Shown: positions 47,288-59,155 of the stretch, piece after piece | How positions within the stretch are numbered: position 1 is the first letter of the stretch | How the letters are laid out: each line of letters starts with the position of its first letter | NCBI GenBank assembly: GCA_033675265.1 | Contig: JAUJYZ010000009.1 | Span: 114,826-178,825 of the forward strand | Source of the DNA: Actinostola sp. cb2023 | Lineage: Eukaryota > Cnidaria > Anthozoa > Actiniaria > Actinostolidae | Reading direction: 5' to 3' | Length of the DNA stretch: 64,000 bases | The notes under the pieces: generated by a model | Databases searched by the model: none | Seen by the model: only the letters and a program-made list of their open reading frames with translations | Told to the model about the DNA's origin: nothing | Position numbers and translations under genes: made by a program

Positions 47288-47344
<57 letters not shown>

Positions 47345-47354
47345 TTTGCTACCC
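47096..47354. repeat. Element with long poly-C tract
   Basis: GGGTAGCAAAGGGG at the left is inverted as CCCCTTTGCTACCC at the right. The inside repeats CGTGAA and CGCGTGA motifs, then about 70 C broken by one G at 47,273-47,344. Frames of poly-Gly or poly-Pro are artefacts. Confidence 0.82.
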
Positions 47355-47373
47355 TGTTTGTATGTGAGATAAG

Positions 47374-47405
47374 CCAGGAGCCCATTACTAGTAATGGGCT
47401 CCTGG
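47374..47405. repeat. Perfect 32-base palindrome
   Basis: CCAGGAGCCCATTAC reads into its own complement around ACTAGT without a spacer. Confidence 0.85.
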
Positions 47406-47651
47406 ATAAGCGTATTAGACATACTTCGTTCAAATGGCTTTTTCTCACGATCACAAGACGACATAACCTTCCTCCAACAAGATTTGTGAAGAAAGCCGGT
47501 TCGACTGTCGATAAAACCTCATAGACTTTCATAGATCAGCTTTTTGGTCTCGTTCCCAGTCCCACTCGATTACTTGTTGGGTGACTCGGTAGAACATACA
47601 GAATTTGGAATCGCCCGGCACTCGACAACATAATACCGACCAGCTCAGAAT

Positions 47652-48279
47652 TTGTATAAACGACTGGTTAAGAGGGTTAACATTCGCAAGCTATTGACCG
47701 CTCTGGGCCGCCAGCGCTCTTTTGACGTACGACTACCCATTACTCGACCACTATTACACGAACTTGTGCGAGCCCTGGGACACACCAACTCGTCGGTTTT
47801 TCAGCGCATTCTTTTCACTTCAATGTTTTTGATAGCCTTTTATGGCTTTTTCCGGGTCGGTGAGCTAGCGGCCAGGGGCTCGAATGTGAGTAACTCAGTA
47901 GTACAATTCAATGCCCTGTCATTCCTGATGCATCATGATAAACCACATGCAGCTAAGATCACCATTACCGATTACAAGCATAATACACAACACCGCCCCT
48001 TCGACGTTTTAATCGACGGCGAAGATTCACAACCGTATTGTCCAGTTAAAACACTAGTGCAGTATTGTCACCTGAGAGGGAGACAGGCTGGTCCGCTTTT
48101 TTGTCATCACGACGGAAGGCCCATTACGGTTTCTCAGTTCAACACCGAACTTCGCCGCTGTTTAATCTTCTGTGGCCTTGACCCTGGTCGATATAAAAGC
48201 CACAGCTTTCGTATCGGGGCCGCCTGTCACGCAGCAGACTTGGGACTTTCTGACGCTCACATTCGTGCTCTGGGTCGAA
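47652..48279 (+). pseudogene. Tyrosine recombinase catalytic domain, truncated
   Basis: An open frame of about 210 codons carries the C-terminal domain of a tyrosine recombinase: FFRVGEL (first catalytic Arg), then a YKHNTQ strand, PVKTLVQYCHLR, and the HSFRIGAA box (His-x-x-Arg). It stops at RALGR, before the second His/Trp and the nucleophilic Tyr, where BEL/Pao sequence begins. There is also no start Met (an in-frame stop lies 7 codons upstream). Such genes occur in DIRS-type and Crypton-type elements; I cannot tell which. It is inactive as it stands. Confidence 0.72.
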
Positions 48280-48283
48280 GTTG

Positions 48284-48562
48284 GGTATTATAGAGAAGGT
48301 AGTTGACTTGGAGAGGGCAGAAAACGCTCATTATCTGCCTCATCAGGCTGTCATACGTCGGGATGCAGAAACCACAAAGGTAAGAGTGGTTTATGATGCG
48401 TCCGCAAAGGAAGGAAAAAACGGGACGTCATTGAATGATTGTTTACATGTAGGGCCGTCGTTTAAACCCCTTGTTATTCGATATTCTTATCCGGTTTAGA
48501 TGTCACAAAGTTGTACTTGTGGGGGATATAGAGAAAGCGTTTCTAAATATAGAAGTGGATTC
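48284..48562 (+). pseudogene. BEL/Pao reverse transcriptase N-terminal fragment
   Basis: The frame starts GIIEKVVDLERAENAHYLPH and goes on to TTKVRVVYDASAKEGK and SLNDCL, the conserved opening of BEL/Pao reverse transcriptase. A frameshift after 48,480 is followed by the sequence for the first catalytic-Asp block, then homology stops. It is fused directly to the recombinase fragment upstream. Confidence 0.7.
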
Positions 48563-48778
48563 CCCTCTCTCTCCGGTCCTTTAACTAAAGCACAAGCGGT
48601 TTGCAATGCTACCTTAGTTATCGTTCCCCCCTGCTTACTGTTTGCTAAATGATTAGCCGATTCCTTAATTGTCGTTTCACTACGACCTTCACAAAGAGCC
48701 GTGTGATGGCTACCCCCACAACCCTTACATGGAACACTAATCTTACAATCCCGTGCCCGGTGACCCTTACTTAATAAA
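48563..48778 (-). pseudogene. BEL/Pao gag zinc-knuckle fragment
   Basis: The minus-strand frame contains KGHRARDCKISVPCKGCGGS and HHTALC, the paired zinc-knuckle region of BEL/Pao gag, in inverted orientation to the fragment at 48,284. The N-terminal side of the fragment runs into AT-rich simple repeat. Confidence 0.65.
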
Positions 48779-48955
48779 TAAATAATAAAATAAACAAATA
48801 AAAATAAATAAAACAATAAATAGATAATAAAACGAACAATAAAAAATAATAAAAATAATAAATATAAATAAATAATGAAACAAACAAAAAAAATGAAAAT
48901 TAATGAAATATATATCATATATATAAACACAGTTTGAAAATAAAATATAAATACA
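48779..48955. repeat. AATAAATA-rich simple repeat
   Basis: Degenerate AATAAATAAA sequence. The membrane-like frame through it is a translation of the repeat. Confidence 0.75.
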
Positions 48956-49300
48956 GAGTTTGAAAATAAACTAGTTTGAAAATAAACTAGTTTGAAAATA
49001 ATAATAAATTATATAGTTTGAAAATAGAATATAGTTTGAAAATAAAATAGAGTTTGAAAATAAGTAGAGTTTGAAAATAAAATAGAGTTTGAAAATAAAA
49101 TAGAGTTTGAAAATAAAATAGAGTTTGAAAATAAAAATAGAGTTTGAAAATAAAAATAGAGTTTGGAAATAAAATAGAGTTTGAAAATAAAAATAGAGTT
49201 TGGAAATAAAATAGAGTTTGAAAATAAAAATAGAGTTTGGAAATAAAATAGAGTTTGAAAATAAAAATAGAGTTTGAAAAGAAAATAGAGTTTGAAAAAC
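48956..49300. repeat. 17- to 18-bp tandem repeat
   Basis: About 18 copies of AAAATAGAGTTTGAAAAT with length variation of one or two A. Confidence 0.92.
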
Positions 49301-49442
49301 ATATCAATGATTTGCGATTTTACTATGAGAACGATGGGCCGACCCATGGCCTGTCGTTCTCATAAGAAATCCACTCCGAAATGAAATTCAAATCTACGTA
49401 CGTGGCCCATCGTTCTCGTAGACCACCATGCTTTGCGCAGGC

Positions 49443-49887
49443 TGTCGCGTCTCCAGATACTCATCTCCTTGGGGGAGACGCTAAGTGTCCAACCAGCCTC
49501 GAGAACGACCACATCGTCGGTATTAAATCAAGTGCTTTATTCATGAGTACTCCTAGTTGATCGCTCGAAGCGGTGAAAACTAAAGATAATAGGCGAGGAG
49601 TTACTAAACTAAATTAAACTACTATGGTAAAATGTAGAACTACAAAATACAAGGAATCTTACATCTGATCGTGTACAATTCCTGAATAAGTCCTTTAAAT
49701 ATCTCCAATAAACTCCGATAAATTCTACTGTTGTTGTCAGCTCTCCTACTACATGTGCTTTAAAAAAAGACGCTGAAGACTCGAATTACACCAGTGACGT
49801 AAAGTGCAAGATTAACTAATATTGACTTAAAGCTAAAACTAAACAGAAAGAGTACAATGTAACTGGTAACTAATACATAACATCACA
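49443..49887 (-). repeat. 3' LTR of the BEL/Pao element
   Basis: 445 bases; reads TGTGATGTTATGTATTAG at its start on the minus strand and ends GGAGACGCGACA. Nearly identical to 54,868-55,310. Confidence 0.92.
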
Positions 49888-49981
49888 CTCCTCGCCCAAG
49901 TATACTTATATACTTGCTTCGATTAATATAATTGTAATTAACAAATGGATATTATGGTTATAATACTGTTCATCTAATTGT

Positions 49982-51768
49982 TCATATATGGTGGGGCACT
50001 CCGTCTTGTCGCTTTGTCTCTTGCGTTTCTGCAGCCACCAGTAGAACGAGTTCCTTGATGGGGCGTAGCATTGTCTTTAGCTTTCCCTCTCTGGATAGTG
50101 CTACATAGGCTTTCCTAACGATTCCATCATCGCTCTCAACTGCTTCTTGGACTCGTCCCATTGGCCAGTCATTGCGGTATTGACCCTCCTCCTTCATCAG
50201 TACGACCTCTCCTTTGGCTAGGTTCCTCTTGGGATGTTGCCACTTGTTCCTGACTTGTAAACTCTGCAAGTACTCGCGCCGCCATCGTGTCCAGAATTGA
50301 CCTGCTAGATACTGTACCCGCTTCCAACGGCGACGCGCATACATGCAGGTCTGCTGGCAGGAACTCTCCAGGTGGTGGTCCAAGTGGGCGTGTTTTCATG
50401 GTGAGGATCATAGATGGGGACAAGGGCTGAGGATCGTCAACGTCTGTTGGTACACTGGCTATGGGTCGAGCATTCACGATCGCCGATACTTCAGCCATAA
50501 GTGTGACGAGGATCTCGTTAGTTATGTAGCCCAACACTACCTGTGAGTCGGTGTAGTACACCACTTCCGATATTTCTATGTCGATTTCTTTAAGCACCTT
50601 TGATACAGCCTGGGTTGCCATGACAGCACCGCATAACTCCAATCGAGGGATGCTCGTTGGGCGTACGGGTGCAACTTTCTCCTGGCCATATACTAGTGTC
50701 ACAGAGACGTCGTTATCTTGGTTGAATTCACGGAGATACACCGCAGTTGCTATAGCATCTTGACTCGCATCGGAAAATGCGTGTAACTCTGCTCTCTTGA
50801 CTGTTCCAAATTCTTTAGGATGGTAACATCTGGGAACTGATACGTCCTCTAGGTTGCGCAGATCGTTTTTCCACCCTTGCCATCGGTTCATTGCCCTTTC
50901 TGGCAGGGGATCGTCCCACCCGAGCGGGGTAGTGTTGGCGTCTGTTCGTTTCCCCATGACAACAAGCTGCTGTAGGAGCGTCTTTCCATTGATCGTTACG
51001 GGTGCTGCCAGCCCTAGGGGATCATACACGGAGTTGGCTACGGACAGTACTCCTCTGCGGGTGAATGGCTTCTCCGGTGGTGCGACTCGGAACGTGAAAC
51101 TGTCGTTTTCCAGGTCCCAATAGACCCCGAGAGAGCGTTGGGCAGGCAGGCTGTCCTGAGTAAGGTCTAGATCTTGCAGATCCTTCGCTCTGTCGGCAGT
51201 CGGAAACGCTTGCATGACCTCTATTGAGTTGGAGACTACCTTGTGTAGCCGCAGGTTGGCAGTGGCGAGGACAGATTGCGCTTTGCTGACGAGACTGATG
51301 GCTTGCTCTGGGGTTGGAGCTGACGCTAGCCCGTCGTCAACATAGAAGTTTCTACTGACGAATTCTTTAACTTCTGGGCTTGTCTCCTCGCCGTGATTGG
51401 AGGTCTTCCTCAACCCAAAGGTCGCCACGGCTGGGCTCGGTCCGTTGCCAAATAGGTGGACGTTCATCCGATATTCTACGATTGCTTTCTGAGGATCATT
51501 GTCTTCAAACCACAGAAAGCGGAGGAAGTTGCGGTGTTTAGGGGAGGACGTGGAAGGAGTGAAACATTTGTTCAATATCGCACATTACAGCCACTCTTTC
51601 CCTTCTGAAACGGATCAGAACTCCAACCAGACTGTTCGCTAAGTCTGGACCGGAAAGCAGTTCCTTATTGAGGGATACGTTGTTGTCGTATTCAGCTGAT
51701 GAGTCGAACACAACACGAATCTGCGTCGGCTTCTTGGGTGGTAGACCCCGAAGTGGGGCAGGTACCAC
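49982..51768 (-). pseudogene. BEL/Pao pol: reverse transcriptase, RNase H and integrase remnant
   Basis: The region codes, in order, the reverse transcriptase palm ([14 protein letters not shown], then FYVDDGL with the catalytic Asp pair), the Pao-family linker (YDPLGLAAPVTI), RNase H (HAFSDAS, YYTDSQVVLGYI) and the integrase C-terminal tail (AEVSAIVNARP, then NDWPMGRV near the stop). Breaks: frame changes near 51,750-51,770 and 51,540-51,575, and another near 50,380. At about 50,515 RNase H runs straight into the end of integrase, so the integrase zinc-binding and catalytic core are deleted. The element is defective. Confidence 0.85.
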
Positions 51769-54700
51769 ACCTGTCCGTTGGGTACTATGATCTTATCGGT
51801 TGGGATTCGTGAAGCGTGGCCTTTACTGATAATTTTCTCCATGAATTCTACATAGTCTTGCTTCATCTGGGGTTTTCTGTTTAGTGTTCTCATCAAACTG
51901 TTGAAGCGTTGCATTGCTTGGGATCTATTGTTGGGCATGTTGACTTCTTGTCGACGAAAGGGGAGTGGCATTTCCCAGTTGCCGAGTTTGTTTTTGGTAA
52001 TCCCGTCTTCCATTATCTCGAGGAATTTGCGGTCCTCCAGTGAAAGGCTGACGTCGTTGTCTCCGGGCTCTGTGTAGAACACGTCGTCCTTTAAGCTGCT
52101 GGCGTAGGTTCGCGTAAGGTCGTCGGTGACTTCGAACTTGTTTGGACAGGGAACTACGTCGCACTCCTTGCCGTCTGCTGGCGCGGGGGATACTTCTCGG
52201 TTACAAATCTCAGTTTTCTTACTCCTCTCACCGACGTCGCTCACAATCTTCGTTCTTCGTGCTCGTACGTGGACTGGTTCGTTTACTAGGTCGAGGCAGG
52301 TTTGACCTGACACCGTCCATCCTAGCAAAAGCTTCTGCGCCCAGGGAGCTCCTCTGGGTCCGTTTTTGAACGCTCTTACTTTGAGTATCTCTGGTGCATC
52401 GCGACCCAACAGGATGTGGATGTTGGCGCTTTCGTCGATGGGAGGTATCTCGTCCGCTATATCTCTTAGATGGGAAAATCTCCTCGCCATCTCCGGATTT
52501 GGGATTTCTCGTTTGTCGCTTGGAACATTCTCGCACTCGATGAGAGTTGGAAGATCTGACTCTCTTGCATCTAACGCTGATCGTGCCACAAGACCCGACA
52601 CCCTCCTTCCGTACTTTACTTCGTTCGAGCTGTGACAGGTTGACAGGAAGTACTTCTCTTCTGGACCTGATGCTCCAAGTATGTCTGCCAGTTCGTTGCT
52701 AATCAGCGATGCGTTGCTCTGATCGTCAATAATCGCGTACACTCGATGGTTATTGGTTGGCTCCGTTTTCATAAACACGTCGACTAAAACAATCTTACTG
52801 CATGATAAACCTCCTTCGATGTTGTCGCAGGCTGCGGTGCACTTGTTAGTTATACTAGTGGTGGTTTCTGTCGCGGCTCCTTCGGTTGTCTGCTCTTTTG
52901 CTTTATCTCTGTGTAGCAGGGCGATATGCCGGTTGTCGCCGCATATTTCGCAGGTTGCCTTGAGCTTACAGTCCTTGGCTCTGTGATCTTTCGAGAGGCA
53001 TAGAAAGCATAGACCGGCTTTCTGAATCCAGTCGGATTTTTCTTCCAAGGACCTCGATTTAAAGGCATGGCATTCTGTCAAATTGTGTCCATCTCGGTCG
53101 TGAAAAAGGCAGTGTTTCTTTCCGTCGTCGCTGTGATCTTTGGTGGCTGCCACGAACGGACTGGACGATTGGGAGAAGTTTGTAGCCAGTGTCCTGCGTT
53201 GATCTGTTCTACGTTTCATGGTTCCTGCGACAATGTTCGGGTGATTCTTCAACCTCGCTTGTTCCTGGACGATTCCCGTGAGGGCGTGGAAGCCTGGGTA
53301 AGCGTCTTGGTTCTTCTCTGCATATCTCACGACTTCTTTCTCCCATTTGCCTCGAAGTGACGAGGGCATCTTCTCGGTTATCGGTACGATAGCATTTGGA
53401 AAGTTGAGGCATGCTAGACCAGGGAGGCAATCTATCTGACTGTCGACGTCCGCGCAAATGTCTGCGAACTCTTGGAGTCTTATGTTGTCGTTTCCAGTAA
53501 AAGTTGCCGATTCGTGTAGACGTTCTAACAGGGCATTTGTAATTACGGCTGGGCTTCCGAAGCGTCTTTCTAATTCTGACCAGAGGTTTCGTAGTAGCTT
53601 CACGGGATCGCGTTGCTGACGCTTACGGAAGTTATCGACTACGCGTTGAACCTCTCCGCTCGTAAATTTGCGCAAGTAATTGACTTCTTGATCTGGGGAT
53701 ATCTCAGTCTCGCTTAGCATAGCCTTAAACGCCTTTTTCCACGGATGGAAAAGTGTCGCGTCGCCATCGAAAGTGTCTGGGTCGCACTTGGGAAGATTTT
53801 GTCTGGCAAGTCCGGCTACTATTTGCCGATTCGTCGTTGTCAACGCTTCTAATAACTGACTTCCGGTTATGTCTCTTACGGGAGTGGACGCGAGGAAGGG
53901 TCGGCCAAACGTGCGCTCGGGTACGTAATTAGCGTTTCCAAACGGAGGAGAGGGAGTAGCAGATTTTGTTGAAAACGCACCGATTGGTCGAGGTGGAGGT
54001 CCCCCCCGAGGTATGCTCTCCTCAGGCGCAACATAAGAGTTGTGTTGTTGGTTTCCGAGTACCCAATCCTCGGTTCTGTTATCTAATGCGGGAGATAAGT
54101 CGTCTAAATCATCGCTGATCTCGCTTCCTCGTGCGTCGATAGCCTGTTCTATTGCTTCCAGTTTTGCATTTGCTGTTGCTGCGTTTCTATCTGCAGTCAA
54201 AAGGGCCATATCCTTTTCGTATATAGCGCGCTCCCTTTCGCGACGGTTCTGGTCATCGGCTTCGCGCTGTTTGCGCTGGAGTTCCTTTTCGGCTATCAGG
54301 CGTTCGTATTCTGCGTTTTTACGTGCTGCCGCGGCCTCTCCTGCGGCCTCGGCGCGGAGTCTGGCGGAACTGTTTGTTGACGCCACGGACAGTGTTTTAT
54401 TACTTCTACGAGACGACTTATCCGACGATTTGTCGGTTTGTTTACTCTTTATTCGGTTAATGATTACATAGGCATAATTAAGAATTTGATTCTCGTTCTT
54501 AAACGCCTCCTCGTCGTACTCGTTACTTTTGTCCTGAGCGCAGAGATTTGTTAGATGTTGTAAGGTGGATTTGAACTCGCTTGCAGTAGGCTCTAACTCG
54601 CTCAGAACTTTATCTCCGTCAGAGCCCAGCATGGGCTTCTCAGCGTTCGCTATAACGAGTCTTAGTTTCTTCTGAATGATGTTCAAATCTCTTCGCTTCT

Positions 54701-54779
54701 GTTCGATAGCATTTTGCAGAGCCTTAACTGTCAAGGTTCTGTGCCGTTGGTCTGCAGTTGCTCCTTCTCCGTCCTCCAT
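51750..54779 (-). pseudogene. BEL/Pao gag and protease-like region
   Basis: A frame of about 1,000 codons starts MEDGEGATADQRHRTLTVKA. It has a long charged coiled-coil-like stretch (residues about 130-230), the gag core around residues 330-560, two zinc knuckles (CFLCLSKDHRAKDC and CEICGDNRHIALLH) and an aspartic-protease-like block (AIIDDQSNASLIS) where the usual motif is weakly matched. It runs on into the first part of reverse transcriptase ([16 protein letters not shown]) before losing frame near 51,760. In this family gag and pol are normally one long frame, so only the 5' part is intact. Confidence 0.85.
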
Positions 54780-54867
54780 TTTCCGTTGCTCCGACGCTGA
54801 ACTGTCTATTTACGTCTTACCTCCTAATAAGTCTTCAATCGAGAATAGTAAACCACAGATTTTTCAC

Positions 54868-55310
54868 TGTCGCGTCTCCAGATACTCATCTCCTTGGGGG
54901 AGACGCTAAGTGTCCAACCAGCCTCGAGAACGACCACATCGTCGGTATTAAATCAAGTGCTTTATTCATGAGTACTCCTAGTTGATCGCTCGAAGCGGTG
55001 AAAACTAAAGATAATAGGCGAGGAGTTACTAAACTAAATTAAACTACTATGGTAAAATGTAGAACTACAAAATACAAGGAAACTTACATCTGATCGTGTA
55101 CAATTCCTGAATAAGTCCTTTAAATATCTCCAATAAACTCCGATAAATTCTACTGTTGTTGTCAGCTCTCCTACTACATGTGCTTTAAAAAGACGCTGAA
55201 GACTCGAATTACACCAGTGACGTAAAGTGCAAGATTAACTAATATTGACTTAAAGCTAAAACTAAACAGAAAGAGTACAATGTAACTGGTAACTAATACA
55301 TAACATCACA
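54868..55310 (-). repeat. 5' LTR of the BEL/Pao element
   Basis: 443 bases, nearly identical to 49,443-49,887. The 88 bases between this LTR and the gag start should hold the primer-binding site, but I cannot assign a tRNA. Confidence 0.92.
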
Positions 55311-55440
55311 AAACAGAATAGTAATAAAGCTTATTAGTATTCTGTATCTGATACATAATACTAATATACCTTATTAGTATTCTGTATCAGATACAGAATA
55401 CTAATAAGCTCTATAAGTATTCTGTATCGATCAATGCATT
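55311..55440. repeat. Inverted TTAGTATTCTGTATC repeats
   Basis: Several direct and inverted copies of TTATTAGTATTCTGTATC flank the LTR. Confidence 0.7.
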
Positions 55441-56403
55441 ATATGAGAGGAACAATACATTATCCTAAAAGCTAATTAAGAAAAATACTCGTTAGATTTT
55501 GTTCCGCAGTTTCTTTAATGTAACTCCCTTCCTCTATTGGAGCTTAGCACCTTCACCGTTTTAACTTACTTACTAATGATACAATTATTGGATTTCTAGC
55601 TTTGTGCGGCAATACTTTCACAATCTCAAATAAATTATAACAAACTTTGAAAGACACGAGATTACTTCAAATTAAGGACTTAGCACAGTTCTCGCTAAAT
55701 ATTGCTTTACTTGCTACATTATTCTTTTCAAGAACCTCGAATTAGAAGATGGTAAAGTAATGTTAGTCGAACTAGAACTTCATATGGAATTTATGTGTCA
55801 AAAGACAAGTCAATAGATTATTTCCTTGCTACCTTGTTATTACGAGACATCTGCCAGTCTTCAAACTGAAATCTTTACACTCCACTTTGTGCTAGTTTGG
55901 GCACATTCCCTCAACAACTGACTCGCTTGTGATGCACTTTTGGCAATTTACAAATTGCCAACCATCGTCCCGTCTTAGCTCTATGACCTTCCTGTGAGAA
56001 CTGTTCTTGATATGATTGAAAAGAATCAAAACTCCGTTCGCATTTCAATCACAATTAAAGCCCCCTTTGAAAACCAAATAAAAGTGTAAATGAATTCTAA
56101 ATGAAAAAGCATTCATATTACATATTTGCCGTATTTGTTCTTTGTATATCTCTCAATGAGCAATCAACTCTATTCAAAAACTACCAAGTATGAAAAGGAA
56201 TAAAACATTTATTAAACAATCGATATCTTAACTAAGCTATAATACGAAACTGCTTTCATTGTTCAGTGCGGTAAAGCAATCGGAATGAGAATTGAATGCT
56301 AAAAGAACAGTTATATTCTTTTGATCTCAATCAGATATTGACTACAATTCTGGTTGAAACGCCTGGTTCAAACAATGATTACAATGTAAACAATATCATA
56401 AGT
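55441..56403. other. AT-rich intergenic region
   Basis: No gene, RNA or clear repeat identified. Confidence 0.4.
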
Positions 56404-56513
56404 AATTTACAATATTCGTGACAATGTTGTATCTTATTTACAATCTCTCGCCTTCGGCTCGAGATTGTAAATAAGATACAACATTGCCACGAATATTGTA
56501 AATACTACTTAAA
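56404..56513. repeat. Near-perfect hairpin
   Basis: ATTTACAATATTCGTGACAA and onward pairs over about 50 bases around TCGCCTTCGGCTCGA. Confidence 0.85.
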
Positions 56514-56625
56514 TAATGTAAAGGAAAATTTATTACGATGGCATTGGCACTACAGTTCTGTTTCGAGAGGGCCAACCGGTCCTCTCGTCAGGTGCAGCAA
56601 TACAACAGACTAACTGGGCTCCTTA

Positions 56626-57065
56626 AGGTACCAGGGGACCTTCGTGACCACTGTTCACTGAAAGCCGCGCAGCGCACTAACCACTCGTCCAACATGTAGA
56701 AAAGTATACATTTTCTTAAAGCTGAATAAATGCAGATTCTAAATACGCTGGAAATTATTTCCTATTTTGTAAATATTTTTTGTTATTGCACATTTTAGAA
56801 AATTCGACCGGCCTTGTTCAAAGATAATTTTGCACGCGGGAATTCAATCGATTTCTAAATGGATTTGATACGTTGCCTCGTTTAAAAGTTATTTGATGAT
56901 TTATGTGTAAATCGCTTAAAAACACATTAATGAACTTTGACAACAAATATCTCCTCAACAAAAGCGTTTATCGGAAATCGGAGACACGGTTTTTTAAAAC
57001 AAAGGGTGCTCATCACGTCGGGCCCATACAGCCAGAAAAACGCCGGGATTAATGTAGCATGCCGC
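56626..57065. repeat. Left arm of a diverged 4.2-kb inverted repeat, with tRNA-like part
   Basis: Bases 56,626-56,693 are inverted at 60,786-60,852 (GGTACCAGGGGACCTTCGTG and onward). Weaker pairing continues inward: TTGCACGCGGGA near 56,829, then CACGTCGGGCCCA near 57,015. Read on the minus strand, CGAGTGGTTAGTGCG resembles a tRNA A box, so a SINE head is possible. Confidence 0.55.
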
Positions 57066-57465
57066 CATATTGGACGGGTGGCAAATTTGGGAGACTGGGG
57101 ACGAATTTGTCGAGTGCAAAACGACTTCTCTTTCGGAGCCTCGTATGTCGATCGTATTATTCCGAAGACAAATCGGAAGACAGGAAAAGACGAAGCCTTC
57201 CTTGCTGTCTATTTTGGTACCAAACACGAAGGGTAATTATTGAAAAGCGATTTTTTTACGATTATTGTTTTCGCTTGGTTTTCAAAATCTGAAGATTTTG
57301 ATTTGAAGGGCATATTTTGACCCTTGTTTTATTTTCGCCGTGTTAATTATTTTGTAAATGAAATAAACGTAGTTTGAATCCTCGATAGTTGTGTGAAGTC
57401 GCCTTCTTTTTAGTTTTTTGAAATTCTTTTTGGATTTTCTGTGCTGAGCGATTGTTTCTGGTCAA

Positions 57466-57632
57466 TATTCACTATGTTGACTGTAAGTTTCAACGCTGCA
57501 GCGTATTCAAGTCGTCGCTTTAACCAAGAGAAAGGGCATCATAATTTATCAAAAACACTGCCGATGGAACAGTCTATGAGGGAAGAATTATATGTGGCAA
57601 AGAAAACAAACAGAGTTAGAAGCCAAGTAGTA
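57466..57632 (+). other. Possible unrecognised exon
   Basis: An open stretch with coding-like composition (NQEKGHHNLSKTLPMEQSMR, AKKTNRVRSQVVSLM) lies between a TGCAG acceptor near 57,500 and a GTAAGG donor at 57,633. I could not link it in frame to the nearest upstream ATG at 57,059 (MPPYWTGGKFGRLG). No family recognised. It could be part of a non-coding transcript. Confidence 0.2.
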
Positions 57633-57732
57633 AGCTTAATGGTAAGGGAAATATTCTTACATGTATGTCAGTGGAAGAGGTATAACAATGCTAGTCCTAG
57701 ATCTCATGTGCTGTACGTAGGTTGTGACATGT

Positions 57733-58648
57733 GAAATCAATGTTTTGTATTTCAGAATTAGTAAGCTTATAAGCTTATGATTTAAGCTTAAGCTTAAGTA
57801 AGTTAAGCTGATATCCGTAAACTTAATATAGTTTTTCAGCCATGCAGCTTAACTTTAGGCCATGTCATTATACCAACTGGCCCACACCAAGGAAATGAAG
57901 GACAATATGAAGGTGTATTGATATGGGTGTCTTGATTGTAAAATAAGAGAGTATGCATGTAATGTGCATGCATGTAAACAATTGAACTGTAAAGAATGAT
58001 GAATGTACTGTGTATATTTGATATACTATAGTTTGCCAATAGACTTGTGATCGAATTACAATTTTATTGAAATAAAACTGTTTATCTTATATTGTCATTT
58101 AATTTATATTAAATGAGTGATTCATAAATACCAATATGATAGTCTGAAAAAAATACTACAAACATGCTGACATTCTTACATGTATTTAAGTTATATACTT
58201 AACTATTGTTCACAGTGAACAGTGAGACCAACACTTAGCCTGGTTTATAACTACATTTGTATATACTCTTTTAAATAATTCCACACTTATGTAGTGAGAA
58301 AGGTGACGTTGGTATCGATTGGTGTCCAATTATTATTTGGTTACATGTAAAGTTCTGTATCCTGTGAGATTTTTTTTTCTACTCACCCAGGAAGGTAGCG
58401 AGTAGAAAAAAATCCCTGGGTAAAAGTTCTGCAGAAATATCATACCTCATGGTTTAAGTATATGACAAGTTTTTTTTTAATAATGGTATTAAACACTATA
58501 ATTTAACTCACATATAACAGCATAAATGGAGTACATTTTAAATAATTGCATTACATTTACTACCATTACATAGAATACATTGTATACTAGAGCACATGCA
58601 ATGCAACTACATGTAAATAGTATTTTGTTAGTACTAAATACTGACATT
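57733..58648. other. Intergenic region
   Basis: AAGCTTA repeats at 57,760-57,805 and a hairpin at about 58,370-58,432 (TTTTTTTCTACTC against GAGTAGAAAAAAA). Nothing else identified. Confidence 0.45.
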
Positions 58649-58793
58649 TAGAGTGATTCCAATAAACCTGGGCACTACTAGTTAGCTGTCAGTGTTTATT
58701 AGATGCAAAGAAACAAAAGAAAACAAAAGAGTGAGCGTCTAATAGTGTGTATTGGTGTAGTTAGTAATGCCCAGGTTTATTGGAATCACTCTA
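58649..58793. repeat. Fold-back element, full copy
   Basis: TAGAGTGATTCCAATAAACC is inverted at the right end. A partial copy lies in gene B intron 2 (17,633). Confidence 0.78.
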
Positions 58794-59155
58794 TATTGTT
58801 TTCTACTACATTGTTTAATTAGTGCTAAGTACAAAATGTTGCATGGTTTTAGTGTCTAATCTATTGTTAAATACTAAATAAATAAAATACAGTGTCCTTA
58901 TTTTCAACCACTTTCAAAGTCTGAATATACAGGTCATCTTACCTTTGCCAATTTCTAAAATAACTCATATTATGAACCATGGGCTAATTTTTTTATCAGT
59001 ACTCAGAATTCTTCTAAGTTGTTCATTTGACTGTAAGCTACAGACAGGGTTTCCCCTTAGTCCATAACAGACAATGAGATTGAATTCAAGATTCATTGGA
59101 GACATGATGGCAACTTTCTGATATGCAGTCTAAACAATAGCATTAATTAATTAAA

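Larger units (their letters stand above)
49443..55310 (-). mobile_element. BEL/Pao LTR retrotransposon, complete in outline, coding region broken
   Basis: Minus-strand element of about 5.9 kb with two direct LTRs (445 and 443 bases) that start TG and end CA. A purine tract (GGGCGAGGAG) precedes the 3' LTR. The internal part encodes gag, protease-like, reverse transcriptase, RNase H and the remains of an integrase. LTRs differ by one substitution and a two-base indel that I could see, so the insertion is young. No 4-6 base target duplication is visible (left flank GCAGGC, right flank AAACAG). The coding part has frame breaks and an internal deletion, so it cannot move by itself. Confidence 0.9.

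Noticed and set aside
47110..47532. Poly-Gly and poly-Pro frames
   Set aside because: They run through the poly-C tract; flanking residues are not conserved-looking.
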